Shown here: positions 9,252 to 17,398 of the stretch, piece by piece
Numbering within the stretch: the stretch's first letter is position 1
Layout of the letters: every line of letters begins with the position of its first letter
Origin: Anaerotruncus sp. MC2020
GTDB lineage: Bacteria; Bacillota; Clostridia; Oscillospirales; Ruminococcaceae
DNA length: 64,000 bases
Assembly (NCBI GenBank): GCA_000701945.1
Contig: KL370840.1
Coordinates: forward strand, 678,721 to 742,720
Direction of reading: 5' to 3'
Translations under genes and position numbers: made by a program
Notes under the pieces: generated by a model
Seen by the model: only the letters and a program-made list of their open reading frames with translations
Databases searched by the model: none
What the model was told of the DNA's origin: nothing

Positions 9252-9386
9252 TGCGGGACGTCGTGGACGCCGTCCCCTAAACTGCGTTGATTCAGCATTT
9301 CGTAGGGGCTGGCGTCCTCGACAGCCCTTTATATGCAGATTTTTTTAAGGAAACACGGACGGGCGCACGGAATGCGCCCCTACAAT
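9252..9386. repeat. GTAGGGGCG-type intergenic palindromes
   Basis: At least two or three units lie between convergent genes: a GGGACGTC...GACGCCGTCCCCTA unit near 9255-9281, GTAGGGGCTG...CAGCCC (9302-9327), and GGGCGCA-CGGAA-TGCGCCCCTAC (about 9361-9383), nearly identical to the copy at 1085-1110. Nothing else is visible in 9238-9390. Confidence 0.7.
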
Positions 9387-9390
9387 ATGC

Positions 9391-9420
9391 AAAAAAGGAG
9401 TACCGCATGGTACTCCTTAA
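9391..9420 (-). terminator. Terminator of the PP2C gene
   Basis: Stem AAGGAGTACC / GGTACTCCTT with loop GCAT. On the minus strand it is followed by a run of T, three bases after the PP2C stop. Confidence 0.85.
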
Positions 9421-9422
9421 TT

Positions 9423-10178
9423 TTATCCTTCATATTCGCACACCACCGCGCATACGGTGATATTGTCCGTGCCGCCGCGGAGCAGAGCCTCCTTGACAAG
9501 CATATCGAGCCGCTTCGGCAGAGCCTTCGGGAGCTCCATGACCTCTTGTATATCATATGCGGAGAGGTAGTCCGAAAGCCCGTCGCTGCACAGCATGAGC
9601 ACATCGCCGTACTCCATGCCGCCCTCTATCTCCTCGACGTCTATCTTCGGGTCGTTCTTGACGTTGCCGAAGGCGGGAAAGATGATGTTCCTGTGGACGT
9701 GAGTGCGGCGCTCCTCCTGCGTGATTGAGCCCTCCTCGTACAGTAGCTGCACGAGTGACTGGTCGCGCGAGAGCTGTCGTATCTTGCCCGCGCGGAAGCG
9801 GTAAAGCCGCGAATCTCCAACATTGAACGCGATAACGTGTCTCTCGTCCGCGACAGCTATGCCGCAGAGCGTGGTCTGCATATTGCGGCTGTCGGGGTCG
9901 TCCTCGCTGTAGTCCGCGAGGCTGCGGTGTATCTCCATGAGACCCGCTTTCAGCTCGCCCTTGCGGTAGTCGGTGACGTCGCGCACCATTTCGAGGCACA
10001 TTCTCGACGCGAGCTCGCCCGCATTCTCTCCCGATACTCCGTCGGAGACTGCGGCGATGAACGGCGCGGACAGCCTGTGCTCGAGCCTGCCGTCGGTAAG
10101 GACGTTCCTGCCGACGAGCATGGCGTCCTCGTTATGAGGCATAATGCCTTTTTCAGTTATACCGCAGCAGTAAAACAT
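9423..10178 (-). CDS. PP2C-family Ser/Thr protein phosphatase
   Basis: 251 residues, the typical size of stand-alone bacterial PP2C (PrpC/Stp-type) phosphatases. Metal-binding motifs are present: NED near residue 17, AAVSDGVSG (about 43-51), FNVGDSRLYR (about 119-128), CSDGLSD (about 197-203) and GGTDNITV near the C-terminus. These enzymes are cytoplasmic and remove phosphate from targets of Hanks-type kinases. No kinase is adjacent here. The gene lies 141 bases downstream of tatD, separated by a composite repeat, and may be read from the LCP-tatD transcript. It is longer in core motifs than, and distinct from, the PP2C at 60.8 kb. Confidence 0.93.
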   Translation of the reverse strand: MFYCCGITEKGIMPHNEDAMLVGRNVLTDGRLEHRLSAPFIAAVSDGVSGENAGELASRMCLEMVRDVTDYRKGELKAGLMEIHRSLADYSEDDPDSRNMQTTLCGIAVADERHVIAFNVGDSRLYRFRAGKIRQLSRDQSLVQLLYEEGSITQEERRTHVHRNIIFPAFGNVKNDPKIDVEEIEGGMEYGDVLMLCSDGLSDYLSAYDIQEVMELPKALPKRLDMLVKEALLRGGTDNITVCAVVCEYEG

Positions 10179-10197
10179 ACGTGACCTCGTTTTCTTG

Positions 10198-10320
10198 TAG
10201 CCATTAGCTTTTAGCCGTTAGCCATTAGCTAATGGTATCGCCTTACGGCGATATTATTTAAAATTTCGTCCGCGAAGCGGACACAATGAGCTAAATGCTA
10301 AAGGCTAACGGCTAAAGGCT
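10198..10320. repeat. Composite TAGCC/TTAGC repeat element, copy 1
   Basis: Imperfect terminal inverted repeats of about 32 bases, built from TAGCCNTTAGC-like units (10198-10233 against 10289-10320), enclose two small hairpins: ATCGCC-TTAC-GGCGAT and GTCCGC-GAA-GCGGAC. The element ends exactly at the tatD stop codon. Related copies are at 31592-31714 and 33940-34025. Confidence 0.8.
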
Positions 10321-11087
10321 CATATAGAATAAAACCGTATCGCATTTTCGCAGGTTATATCAAGGAGCTCCTGCACATCGAGCCCCTTTATCGCGGCGGC
10401 AGCCTGTGCCGTGTAGGCTATCAGCGAGCTGTCGCAGCGCTTTCCGCGGAACGGCTCGGGAGCCATATACGGGCAGTCCGTCTCGAGCAGGAGCCTGTCG
10501 AGCGGCACCTCCGCGAGAGCCTTGCAGGGCTTTTTCGCGTTCTTGAAGGTGATAACGCCCGTAAAACCGACGTACATCCCGAGCTTCACGACCTCGCGCG
10601 CTATCTCGGCGGAGTAGCTGAAGCAGTGGACAACTCCTGCGGGACGGTGCTTTTTCAGCATCTCGAGAGTATCCTCGGCGGCGTCGCGGCTGTGGACGAT
10701 TATCGGCAGCCCGAGCTCCTTCGCGAGCACAATCTGCTCCTCGAAAAGGACGAGCTGCTTATCGCGGTCGTAGCCCTCGTAGTGGTAGTCGAGCCCTATC
10801 TCGCCTATCGCGCGCACCTTCGGGTTGGACTTAGCAGTATTCGCGACGATATCGAGGTAGTCGGCGGGATTGGTATCAATGCTCTCGGGGTGGACTCCCG
10901 AGGCGGCGTAGATGTAGTCGTAGCGCTCGGCAAGAGCGGCATTCTCGGCTGTATCCTCAACGCTCGAGGAAACTACTGTCACATAGCGGACGCCCTTCGC
11001 GGGGAGCTCCGCGAGGACGGTCTCCCTGTCCTCGTCGAATGCGTGGTCTGCATAGTGCGCGTGTGTATCAAAAATGTTGTTCATCAC
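10320..11087 (-). CDS. tatD: TatD-family metal-dependent hydrolase
   Basis: 255 residues, normal TatD length. The protein has a TIM-barrel fold and metal ligands: FDTHAHYAD at the N-terminus, GEIGLDYHY (about 96-104) with the Glu ligand, IVHSRDA, VVHCFSYS, and LLETDCPYMAP near residue 205 with the last Asp ligand. Family members are divalent-metal-dependent nucleases or exonucleases. The start overlaps the stop of the LCP-like gene upstream by four bases, so they are translationally coupled. A TatD-associated radical SAM gene lies about 4 kb away at 15.2 kb. Confidence 0.95.
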   Translation of the reverse strand: MMNNIFDTHAHYADHAFDEDRETVLAELPAKGVRYVTVVSSSVEDTAENAALAERYDYIYAASGVHPESIDTNPADYLDIVANTAKSNPKVRAIGEIGLDYHYEGYDRDKQLVLFEEQIVLAKELGLPIIVHSRDAAEDTLEMLKKHRPAGVVHCFSYSAEIAREVVKLGMYVGFTGVITFKNAKKPCKALAEVPLDRLLLETDCPYMAPEPFRGKRCDSSLIAYTAQAAAAIKGLDVQELLDITCENAIRFYSI

Positions 11088-11974
11088 TTGTTCTCGTACT
11101 CGGTGTAGAATCTGTCCTTGAAGTCGTTGATGAAGCCCTGATTCGGGATATAGTCGGGGTCGGCGTCTGTGCCGTCCATGATAAAGAAGCTGGCTACAGA
11201 GTTGCCGTTGCCCTTTTCGAGCATGGACTTTATCGCTACCTTGTGCTTTTTGTAGTCAACGGCTGTAATGTCCGTCTCGGTCATATTAACGAGGCTGTTG
11301 AAGCTGTTGTCGAAGTTATCCGATACGCGGACGAGGTCGGACTGATTTATCATGCTCGAGATGAGCGCGCCCGCTGTGTATGAACGCTCATTCTCGCCTC
11401 CGCGGAAGAGCGCATAGGTGACGAGCTTGTCTATCTGCTCGGCGTTCAGGTACTGGCTGGAGCCGTCGCCGTTGAAGCCCGCAATGTCCTCGGAAATGGG
11501 ATAGGTAACGCCGCCGAGAATGTCGCAAATCTTGACGAATGACTCGGAATCGAGCACCATGTACCTGTCGACGGGCACGCCGAAAACGCTTTCGGTGAAG
11601 GATACGGCTTCAGCCGCACCGCCCTGCTCAAAGCTGGACTTGATGCTCTTCTGCTCGTCATTGACGAGGGCTATGGTGTTCGCAGGTATGCAGACGAACA
11701 CGAGCTTCTTGTCCTTGGGTATCGAGCGCATGAGCATGAAGGTGTCGGAACACTTCTTGTCGGGCTCGTCGAGGATGAAGAGGATAGTGTGGTTATCCTC
11801 GTAGGTGGTCGTGACTATCTGCCGCGGAATGGGCTCCGAGAGCTCCTTCTCCCCGCCGAGTATGCCGAAATGCCGCAGGAAAATGAAGGTTCCTCCGCCG
11901 ATTATCAGGATACCAACGAATATGGTTATAAGGTAGGGCAGCGCGATACTTCCGACTTTCTGATTCTTTGCCAT
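11084..11974 (-). CDS. LCP (LytR-CpsA-Psr)-like membrane protein, atypical active site
   Basis: 296 residues with one N-terminal membrane helix (about 10-32) and an extracellular LCP-like domain. Recognisable family pieces are DTFMLMRSIPKDKKLVFVC, the VDRYMVLDSESFVKICDILGGV segment and LNAEQIDKL...FRGGENERSYT. LCP proteins transfer polymers to peptidoglycan. The conserved IPRDT Arg-Asp is replaced by IPANT, so a catalytic residue appears lost; this could be a regulatory or substrate-shifted member. First gene of a coupled pair with tatD. No clear promoter was found, only a dyad upstream (12037-12054). Confidence 0.7.
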   Translation of the reverse strand: MAKNQKVGSIALPYLITIFVGILIIGGGTFIFLRHFGILGGEKELSEPIPRQIVTTTYEDNHTILFILDEPDKKCSDTFMLMRSIPKDKKLVFVCIPANTIALVNDEQKSIKSSFEQGGAAEAVSFTESVFGVPVDRYMVLDSESFVKICDILGGVTYPISEDIAGFNGDGSSQYLNAEQIDKLVTYALFRGGENERSYTAGALISSMINQSDLVRVSDNFDNSFNSLVNMTETDITAVDYKKHKVAIKSMLEKGNGNSVASFFIMDGTDADPDYIPNQGFINDFKDRFYTEYENK

Positions 11975-12323
11975 GGTTTATGTTTCTCCTTTCAATGTGA
12001 CCAAGTCAACTTTTTGTATAAGAAATGTTTTTGATTATTCACTGTAAAGTGAATGAAATTCATATTACAAATTTCGACATTATTTGCAAACGGCGCAATA
12101 TCCGCACCAACAAATCATTCAACTTTTCAACAATCTGTGAGTACTGAGCGAGCATTTTAACAGCTGATTCAACAGACTGTTGAAATCGAACGCGCGTTCA
12201 CGGAAAATAGCCATTTTCACAATATAATGTGCCTCACAGGTGCTCCGTTCACTATATATATGCAGAAAAATCGCCGTCGGGACTTGAAATATTCTGCATA
12301 TGTGGTATAATGATAGGGTAACA
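11975..12323. other. Intergenic region between LCP-like and SLOG genes
   Basis: No gene of plausible length was found. It contains a dyad ATTCACT-GTAA-AGTGAAT (12037-12054) that might be an operator for the leftward LCP-tatD operon. A plus-strand promoter-like pair TTGAAA (12284-12289), 16-base spacer, TATAAT (12306-12311) points into the 3' end of the oppositely oriented SLOG gene. Confidence 0.4.
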
Positions 12324-12337
12324 TCACGGCGTGATGT
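12321..12337. terminator. Short palindrome at the stop of the SLOG gene
   Basis: Perfect ACATCAC-GGC-GTGATGT overlapping the stop codon of the minus-strand SLOG gene. It lacks a strong T run, so it is only a weak terminator candidate. Confidence 0.35.
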
Positions 12338-13025
12338 CGAAAGCATTGTTGAGAAATGCGGTCTCGCGCCGTATGCTCCGCAGGTCTGCTCCCGCACGGT
12401 CGATGAGCGCGTAAACGTCATTGATACCGAAGCGGCATATCAGCCGCCCGTTTCGGTAGGCGTAGTTCACGGTCTGCGACGTGCCCGAGGCGAAGCTCCC
12501 CTCATTGAGGAAGGCTATCACCGCCGACGAGCGGTCGACCATATAATAGTTGCGGTCGCGGTAGAGCCCCGCAGCCTCGCCGTGCTTGCCATAGACAATG
12601 TCGGGGTCACTGTTCACAGTGACGAGCACATCTGCGCTCCGCTCGACGTATTCGAGCAGCGTGACATAGTCCCGAGGAAAGCGCTCGGCGTGCCGCAGAT
12701 ACGGCATCGCACCGATGAGACGTATGCGCGGGTCAGTCTGCTTCTTGCGGACGAGATACTCCGCCGCCCACAGGTCGGCACCCGTGGCAAGGCCGCTGAT
12801 GAAGTCGGTATAGCCGCGCTCGGCAGCCATATCGATGTACCTGTACAGCATTAGCTTGACAGCTCCGAGCGTGATGTCGGAGAAAACAGGGTCGCCCTTG
12901 TATGGCAGGATATTTTTCTCACGGTGACCTGTGATACAGACCGTCCTGCTGCGGTCGCATTGCAGCTCCGACGCGGAGCCGACAGGCATTCCCGATATCA
13001 AAGAGTTGAGCATAGCACACCTCAA
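12324..13025 (-). CDS. SLOG-family protein (YpsA/DUF1273-like)
   Basis: 233 residues. The central part matches the DUF1273/YpsA branch of the SLOG superfamily, Rossmann-like proteins thought to bind nucleotide-derived ligands: TVCITGHREK at about residues 28-37, ISGLATGADLWAAE around 75-88, and a late beta-strand segment ADVLVTVN. Bacillus YpsA affects cell division, but the biochemical role is not established. The first 25 residues are unlike the family core, and the start might be slightly downstream. The gene is monocistronic with its own promoter, divergent from alr. Confidence 0.8.
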   Translation of the reverse strand: MRCAMLNSLISGMPVGSASELQCDRSRTVCITGHREKNILPYKGDPVFSDITLGAVKLMLYRYIDMAAERGYTDFISGLATGADLWAAEYLVRKKQTDPRIRLIGAMPYLRHAERFPRDYVTLLEYVERSADVLVTVNSDPDIVYGKHGEAAGLYRDRNYYMVDRSSAVIAFLNEGSFASGTSQTVNYAYRNGRLICRFGINDVYALIDRAGADLRSIRRETAFLNNAFDITP

Positions 13026-13042
13026 ATATGTCGATACAAAAT

Positions 13043-13071
13043 ATTATACCACAGAATAAAGAATATTGCAA
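13043..13071 (-). promoter_or_regulatory. Promoter of the SLOG gene
   Basis: Minus-strand TTGCAA (13071-13066), 17-base spacer, TATAAT (13048-13043), about 18 bases from the start codon. Confidence 0.8.
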
Positions 13072-13122
13072 CATATTCAAGCAAAAAAGCATTGCATTTA
13101 TATAAAGAAAGGATATGACAGC

Positions 13123-14259
13123 ATGAAACCATATCTCAAAAGAGCGTGGGCGGAGGTATCTCTCTCCCAGCTGAGAAAGAACGTCGAAATAATCAAGGGG
13201 CTCAACTCCCCGCCGACCGAGGTAATGGCAGTCGTGAAGGCTGACGCCTACGGTCACGGAGACGCCCACATCGTCCGCACTCTCGCGCAGGACTGCGGCA
13301 TAACGCATTTTGCGGTGTCCAACCTCGACGAGGCTATCGCCGTGAGGAACTACGCTCCCAATGCGGAGATACTCATTCTCGGCTATACTCCGCCCGAGTA
13401 CGCGCACGAGATATCCATGCACAACATCATACAAGGCGTCGTCTCCACCGAGTACGCGGAGGCACTCGCGGCAAATTCACCCGCGTCGATACGCTGCCAC
13501 ATCAAAATTGATACGGGCATGGGACGTATCGGGCTCAAGCATGACACTCCCGCCGAGTGCGCCGACGAGATAGCCGCCATGATGAAGATAAACAAGCTCT
13601 CGGTCGAGGGCATATACACGCATTTTGCGGTCGCGGACAGCGACGCTCCCGACAATATCGCCTACACAGACAAGCAGCAGAGCTTCATCCTCGATACATA
13701 CGACGAGCTCGTCAGCCGCGGGATAAAGCTCCGTCACTGCCACTTCATGAACAGCGCCGCGACCTGCTACAGGAACACCTCCCGCAGCACACTGAGCCGC
13801 GCAGGCATCATCCTCTACGGTCTGCACCCCGACGTCAGCCTCGATATACCCGAGGGCCTCGAGCCCGTAATGGAGCTTAAAGCCGTCATCTCGCACGTCA
13901 AGACCGTGAACAAGGGCGACTGCATCAGCTACGGACGCACCTTCGTCGCGGAGCACGAAATGCGCGTGGCTACGGTGACTATCGGCTACGCGGACGGCTA
14001 CTCGCGTCTGCTCTCGGGCAAGGGCGAGATACTCGTACACGGCAAGCGCTGCAAGATAGTAGGCAGGGTCTGCATGGACCAGCTCATGATAGATGTTTCC
14101 GACGTCCCCGAGGCTAAATCGGGCGATATCGTGACGCTCATCGGTAAGGACGGCGGCGACATCATCACTGCCGACGACCTTGCGCAGGTCTACGGGACTA
14201 TCGGATATGAGGTCGTGTGTGGGATTTCCAAGCGCGTGCCGAGAATTTACATTGATTAA
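13123..14259 (+). CDS. alr: Alanine racemase
   Basis: 378 residues from ATG 13123, preceded by AAAGAAAGG; an in-frame upstream ATG at 13066 has no ribosome-binding site. The enzyme converts L- to D-alanine with PLP for peptidoglycan synthesis (and, in spore formers, for spore germination control). The PLP lysine lies in MAVVKADAYGHG (about residues 33-44). The C-terminal beta domain carries VGRVCMDQLMIDVS with the conserved Met-Asp, and SYGRTF precedes the catalytic Tyr region (GYADGYSR). It is followed after 10 bases by a lipoprotein gene, so they are likely co-transcribed. Confidence 0.97.
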   Translation: MKPYLKRAWAEVSLSQLRKNVEIIKGLNSPPTEVMAVVKADAYGHGDAHIVRTLAQDCGITHFAVSNLDEAIAVRNYAPNAEILILGYTPPEYAHEISMHNIIQGVVSTEYAEALAANSPASIRCHIKIDTGMGRIGLKHDTPAECADEIAAMMKINKLSVEGIYTHFAVADSDAPDNIAYTDKQQSFILDTYDELVSRGIKLRHCHFMNSAATCYRNTSRSTLSRAGIILYGLHPDVSLDIPEGLEPVMELKAVISHVKTVNKGDCISYGRTFVAEHEMRVATVTIGYADGYSRLLSGKGEILVHGKRCKIVGRVCMDQLMIDVSDVPEAKSGDIVTLIGKDGGDIITADDLAQVYGTIGYEVVCGISKRVPRIYID

Positions 14260-14269
14260 GGAGAAAAAT

Positions 14270-14983
14270 ATGAAAAAGGTTTTCGCAATAGCAGCTATGG
14301 CGGCAATGCTCCTGAGCGGATGTGCCGCAAAAGCCGAATCTTCGGCAGGCAGCAAGTCCGCAGGCAGCGGCAGCAGCAGTATCACCCTCAAAGCCGAGGA
14401 CAGCAGCAAGCTCCATGAGTGTACCGAGGTAAGCTGCATGAGGCTCGGATACATTTACCCTGGCGTAAAATATGATGTCACATATAACAATGATGATACG
14501 TCAACTGTCGCATTCGACGTAACGTCCGAAAAATGGAATGACGATACGCTCGACATTATCCTCAAGAACGGCAGAACTACGTTCAGAAAGGGCACTGACA
14601 CCGAGACGAATTCCGAGGGTGAGACCGTCCCGACGGGCGAGATAATCCTCGATAATTCGGATATAGATAAAGTATCGTCTACGGTAATGAATACTGAATC
14701 AGGCATGGAATATGCCGTTTCCATTCAAACGAATATGGCAGGACAGGATAAATTAGCCGCGGCTACGGGCGAGCTTGCTGGGACGTCCACGCCGCTCTCG
14801 ATATGGTTCGATAACGACCTTATCTCCGCGCCGACCGTGGCAACTCAGATAGTTGACGGAAACGCCGTGATTTCGGGTAATCTCACGGCTGAAAAGTCAA
14901 TGGAGATAGCCGCCGCGATAGACAGCGGCGCTCTGCCCTGCGGACTTGAAGTCACCGACTACAAGATAGGAGAGGGCAAGTAA
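14270..14983 (+). CDS. Lipoprotein with a SecD periplasmic-type (SecDF P1) domain
   Basis: 237 residues starting at ATG 14270, after AAGGAGAAA. The first 18 residues form a lipoprotein signal with lipobox LLSGC (Cys18). The C-terminal third (STPLSIWFDNDLISAPTV...NAVISGNLTAEKSMEIAAAIDSGALP) reads like the conserved periplasmic SecD segment that ends in SGALPxPL. The SecD membrane helices are absent, so this is a stand-alone surface version. In SecD that domain helps pull proteins out of the translocon; here the role is unknown. It sits between alr and a Cys-rich small gene, with AAAGGAGGA linking it to the latter. Confidence 0.7.
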   Translation: MKKVFAIAAMAAMLLSGCAAKAESSAGSKSAGSGSSSITLKAEDSSKLHECTEVSCMRLGYIYPGVKYDVTYNNDDTSTVAFDVTSEKWNDDTLDIILKNGRTTFRKGTDTETNSEGETVPTGEIILDNSDIDKVSSTVMNTESGMEYAVSIQTNMAGQDKLAAATGELAGTSTPLSIWFDNDLISAPTVATQIVDGNAVISGNLTAEKSMEIAAAIDSGALPCGLEVTDYKIGEGK

Positions 14984-14999
14984 AGGAGGAACGTGAAGT

Positions 15000-15242
15000 A
15001 TGGCACAATCCTCGAAGATACGAGAGCTTAACGGCGCTAATATGGACATTGATTTAGTCAGCGAGAATCTCGATTGGGCTCAGGCTGCCTGTCCGTGGAA
15101 TGAAGTGGAAAACACAAAAGACCATAAATGCGCGGTAAAGGATACTTCTATCTGCAAGTATTTTTGCGGTATCAAATATCTGGACAGCGTGCTTTGCAGT
15201 TATCCTTATGAGAATTCAGACGTTTTAGGAGAGAAAAAATGA
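15000..15242 (+). CDS. Small Cys-rich protein upstream of a radical SAM gene
   Basis: 80 residues with five Cys (31, 44, 52, 56, 66) in a pattern CPW...HKC...ICKYFCGI...VLCSYPY. No signal peptide. The start is ATG 15000, nine bases after AAAGGAGGA; its stop overlaps the ATG of the radical SAM gene by four bases, so both are translated together. The Cys pattern suggests metal or Fe-S binding. It may be a partner or substrate of the radical SAM enzyme. I know no assigned function. Confidence 0.8.
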   Translation: MAQSSKIRELNGANMDIDLVSENLDWAQAACPWNEVENTKDHKCAVKDTSICKYFCGIKYLDSVLCSYPYENSDVLGEKK

Positions 15243-15853
15243 AAAAAGCAATGACGATTTCCTATGAGGTGGGAAATAACCTGTACATAAACCTCACTAA
15301 CAAATGTCCGTGCGCGTGTACTTTCTGCATTCGCACCCACGCAGACGGCGCATACGGCTCCGACCCGCTGTGGCTCGAGCACGAGCCCTCATTTGCCGAG
15401 ATTTTCGACGACCTCGCCAAGCGCGACCTCGCCAAGTACGACGAGATAGTGTTCTGCGGATACGGTGAGCCCACCGAGCGTATCAGCGACGTTGTCGTCG
15501 TGGCAAAGGCGCTGAGAATGGTGCCGAAATGTCCCAAGCTCCGCATAAACACGAACGGTCTCGGCGACCTCATCAACGGCAGGAGCATCGCGGCGGAGCT
15601 CTGCGAGGTCATGGACACCGTGTCCGTCAGCCTCAACGCGGGCACCAAGGACGAGTACATGGCAGTAACGCGCCCCAAGTTCGACAATGCATGGGAGGCA
15701 ATGCAACAGTTCACCTCCGACTGCGTAAAGACGGGCAATGCGGAAGTCATCATGTCCATAGTGGACGTCATCCCGCAGGAGCAGATAGACGCCTCCCGCG
15801 AGGTCTGCGAGAGCCTCGGAGCCACCCTCCGCATCCGCACCTTTGACGACTGA
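15239..15853 (+). CDS. TatD-associated radical SAM protein
   Basis: 204 residues. NLYINLTNKCPCACTFCIR contains the radical SAM CX3CX2C motif (Cys23, Cys27, Cys30), with an extra Cys25. FCGYGEPTER matches the GGEP-like SAM-binding segment, and NTNGLGDL follows. The sequence fits the family described as radical SAM protein, TatD family-associated, usually next to or fused with TatD. Here tatD is about 4 kb upstream on the other strand. The substrate is unknown. The protein is short, as usual for this family. Confidence 0.88.
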   Translation: MKKAMTISYEVGNNLYINLTNKCPCACTFCIRTHADGAYGSDPLWLEHEPSFAEIFDDLAKRDLAKYDEIVFCGYGEPTERISDVVVVAKALRMVPKCPKLRINTNGLGDLINGRSIAAELCEVMDTVSVSLNAGTKDEYMAVTRPKFDNAWEAMQQFTSDCVKTGNAEVIMSIVDVIPQEQIDASREVCESLGATLRIRTFDD

Positions 15854-15886
15854 GTACGGCGAAAGCGAAAAAATCACCTTCGCCTC

Positions 15887-15915
15887 TTGCATTTTATTTT
15901 ATTGTGTGCTATAAT
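15887..15915 (+). promoter_or_regulatory. Promoter before the 43-residue membrane peptide and ilvE
   Basis: TTGCAT (15887-15892), 17-base spacer, TATAAT (15910-15915). The first start codon follows 43 bases later. Confidence 0.82.
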
Positions 15916-15958
15916 TTAAATTGGTAATTGTCCACAGCTCTAACAAGGAGGAAAAACC

Positions 15959-16090
15959 ATGGATAAGAAGACCAAGATAATACTTGCAGTGTCGATTACA
16001 GGCGCTGTCGTGGCTGTCGGAGCCGCGGCGACCGCTACCGTGATAGTCTGCAAGAAGATCTACGAGAAGAAGTACTTCTCCGCCAACTAA
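15959..16090 (+). CDS. 43-residue single-pass membrane peptide
   Basis: Starts at ATG 15959, seven bases after AAGGAGG, and has a consensus promoter just upstream. The sequence has a Lys-rich start (MDKKTK), one hydrophobic helix (about residues 7-30, rich in Ala and Val) and a basic tail (KKIYEKKYFSAN). It is 62 bases upstream of ilvE and could share its transcript. I do not recognise a family; small membrane peptides of this type can be toxins, regulators or envelope components. Confidence 0.65.
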   Translation: MDKKTKIILAVSITGAVVAVGAAATATVIVCKKIYEKKYFSAN

Positions 16091-16152
16091 AGCTCATCAT
16101 ATTCCGTGCTCAATGATGTGTACGGAAAATATATCAAAGAAGGTTGAATACT

Positions 16153-17220
16153 ATGGAAATCAAATTCACAAAAGCATCAGCTCTCAAGGCTAAGCCCCAG
16201 CCCGGCGACAAGCTCGGCTTCGGTCACATCTTCACCGACTATATGCTCGTTATGCCCTATGACGAGGGTCAGGGCTGGCACGACCCCGAGATAAAGCCCT
16301 ACGGCGAGATCGGTCTCTCCCCTGCCGCTATGTGCTTCCACTACGGTCAGGAGGTATTCGAGGGCATGAAGGCTTACCGCACCGCTGAGGGCAAGGTACA
16401 GCTCTTCCGTCCCACAGAGAACTTCAAGAGACTCAACAAGTCCAACGAGAGACTCGTTATCCCCGAGCTTCCCGAGGAGCTTGGTATGCAGTGCCTCATG
16501 GAGCTGCTCAAGGTCGAGAAGGACTGGGTACCCTCAAAGGAGGGCGAGTCGCTCTATATCCGTCCCTTCATCATCGCAGTTGACCCCTTCCTCGGCGTTA
16601 AGCCCGGCGAGCACTATCTCTTCATAATAATCCTCTCACCCTCGGGTGCTTACTACGAGAGCGGTCTGAACCCCGTAAACATCTACGTAGAGAGCAAGTA
16701 TGTCCGCGCAGTAAGAGGCGGTATGGGATTCGCAAAGACAGGCGGCAACTACGCTGCTTCCCTTATCGGTCAGGACGAGGCTCACAAGCAGAACTACTCA
16801 CAGGTACTCTGGCTCGACGGCGTTGAGCAGAAGTACATCGAGGAAGTAGGCGCTATGAACATCTTCTTCGTAATCGACGGCAAGGTAGTAACTCCTATGC
16901 TTCAGGGCTCTATCCTCCCCGGCATCACACGTAAGTCCGCTATCGAGGTATGCAAGAGCAAGGGTCTGACAGTCGAGGAGAGACGCATCGACATTCAGGA
17001 GATTGCCGACGCATACGACGCAGGCAAGCTCGACGAGGTATTCGGTACAGGTACAGCCGCAGTTATCTCGCCTGTTGGTCACCTCAAGTGGAACGACAAG
17101 GTAATGGAGATAAACGGCAACAAGATAGGCAAGATATCCCAGATGCTCTACGATACAATGACAGGTATCCAGTGGGGCAAGATAGAGGATACATTCGGCT
17201 GGATAGTTCCCGTAGAATAA
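16153..17220 (+). CDS. ilvE: Branched-chain amino acid aminotransferase
   Basis: 355 residues from ATG 16153 after AAAGAAGG; a TTG at 16144 is in frame but less likely. The enzyme is a PLP-dependent fold-IV aminotransferase that makes or degrades leucine, isoleucine and valine. Class signatures are FHYGQEVFEGMKAY, the PLP lysine in GFAKTGGNYAAS (Lys195) and EEVGAMNIFFV. Codons here favour fewer synonymous types than in neighbours, suggesting strong expression. It ends at a terminator at 17318. The closest architecture is the longer, eukaryote-like BCAT branch and not the E. coli type. Confidence 0.96.
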   Translation: MEIKFTKASALKAKPQPGDKLGFGHIFTDYMLVMPYDEGQGWHDPEIKPYGEIGLSPAAMCFHYGQEVFEGMKAYRTAEGKVQLFRPTENFKRLNKSNERLVIPELPEELGMQCLMELLKVEKDWVPSKEGESLYIRPFIIAVDPFLGVKPGEHYLFIIILSPSGAYYESGLNPVNIYVESKYVRAVRGGMGFAKTGGNYAASLIGQDEAHKQNYSQVLWLDGVEQKYIEEVGAMNIFFVIDGKVVTPMLQGSILPGITRKSAIEVCKSKGLTVEERRIDIQEIADAYDAGKLDEVFGTGTAAVISPVGHLKWNDKVMEINGNKIGKISQMLYDTMTGIQWGKIEDTFGWIVPVE

Positions 17221-17317
17221 GCGGGGAACCCCCGCAGCGGTTTCGCGGCATAGTTGAATAAAACGTGAGGAGCTATCCGCGCTCCTTACTATCACTGTCC
17301 ACTTCAAACGATACATC

Positions 17318-17350
17318 AAAGGCTCACCGCTCGGTGAGCCTTTACTCTTT
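17318..17350 (+). terminator. Terminator of ilvE
   Basis: Stem AAAGGCTCACC / GGTGAGCCTTT with loop GCTC, followed by ACTCTTT. Confidence 0.8.
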
Positions 17351-17355
17351 CAAAT

Positions 17356-17396
17356 AAAAAAACAGCACCCTATCGCGTGATAAGGTGCTGTTATTG
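17356..17396. terminator. Terminator of the GH97-GH95 operon
   Basis: Stem CAGCACC / GGTGCTG with an inner TATC/GATA pairing. On the minus strand it is followed by seven T; on the plus strand by TTATTGTTTT. Confidence 0.85.
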
Positions 17397-17398
17397 TT

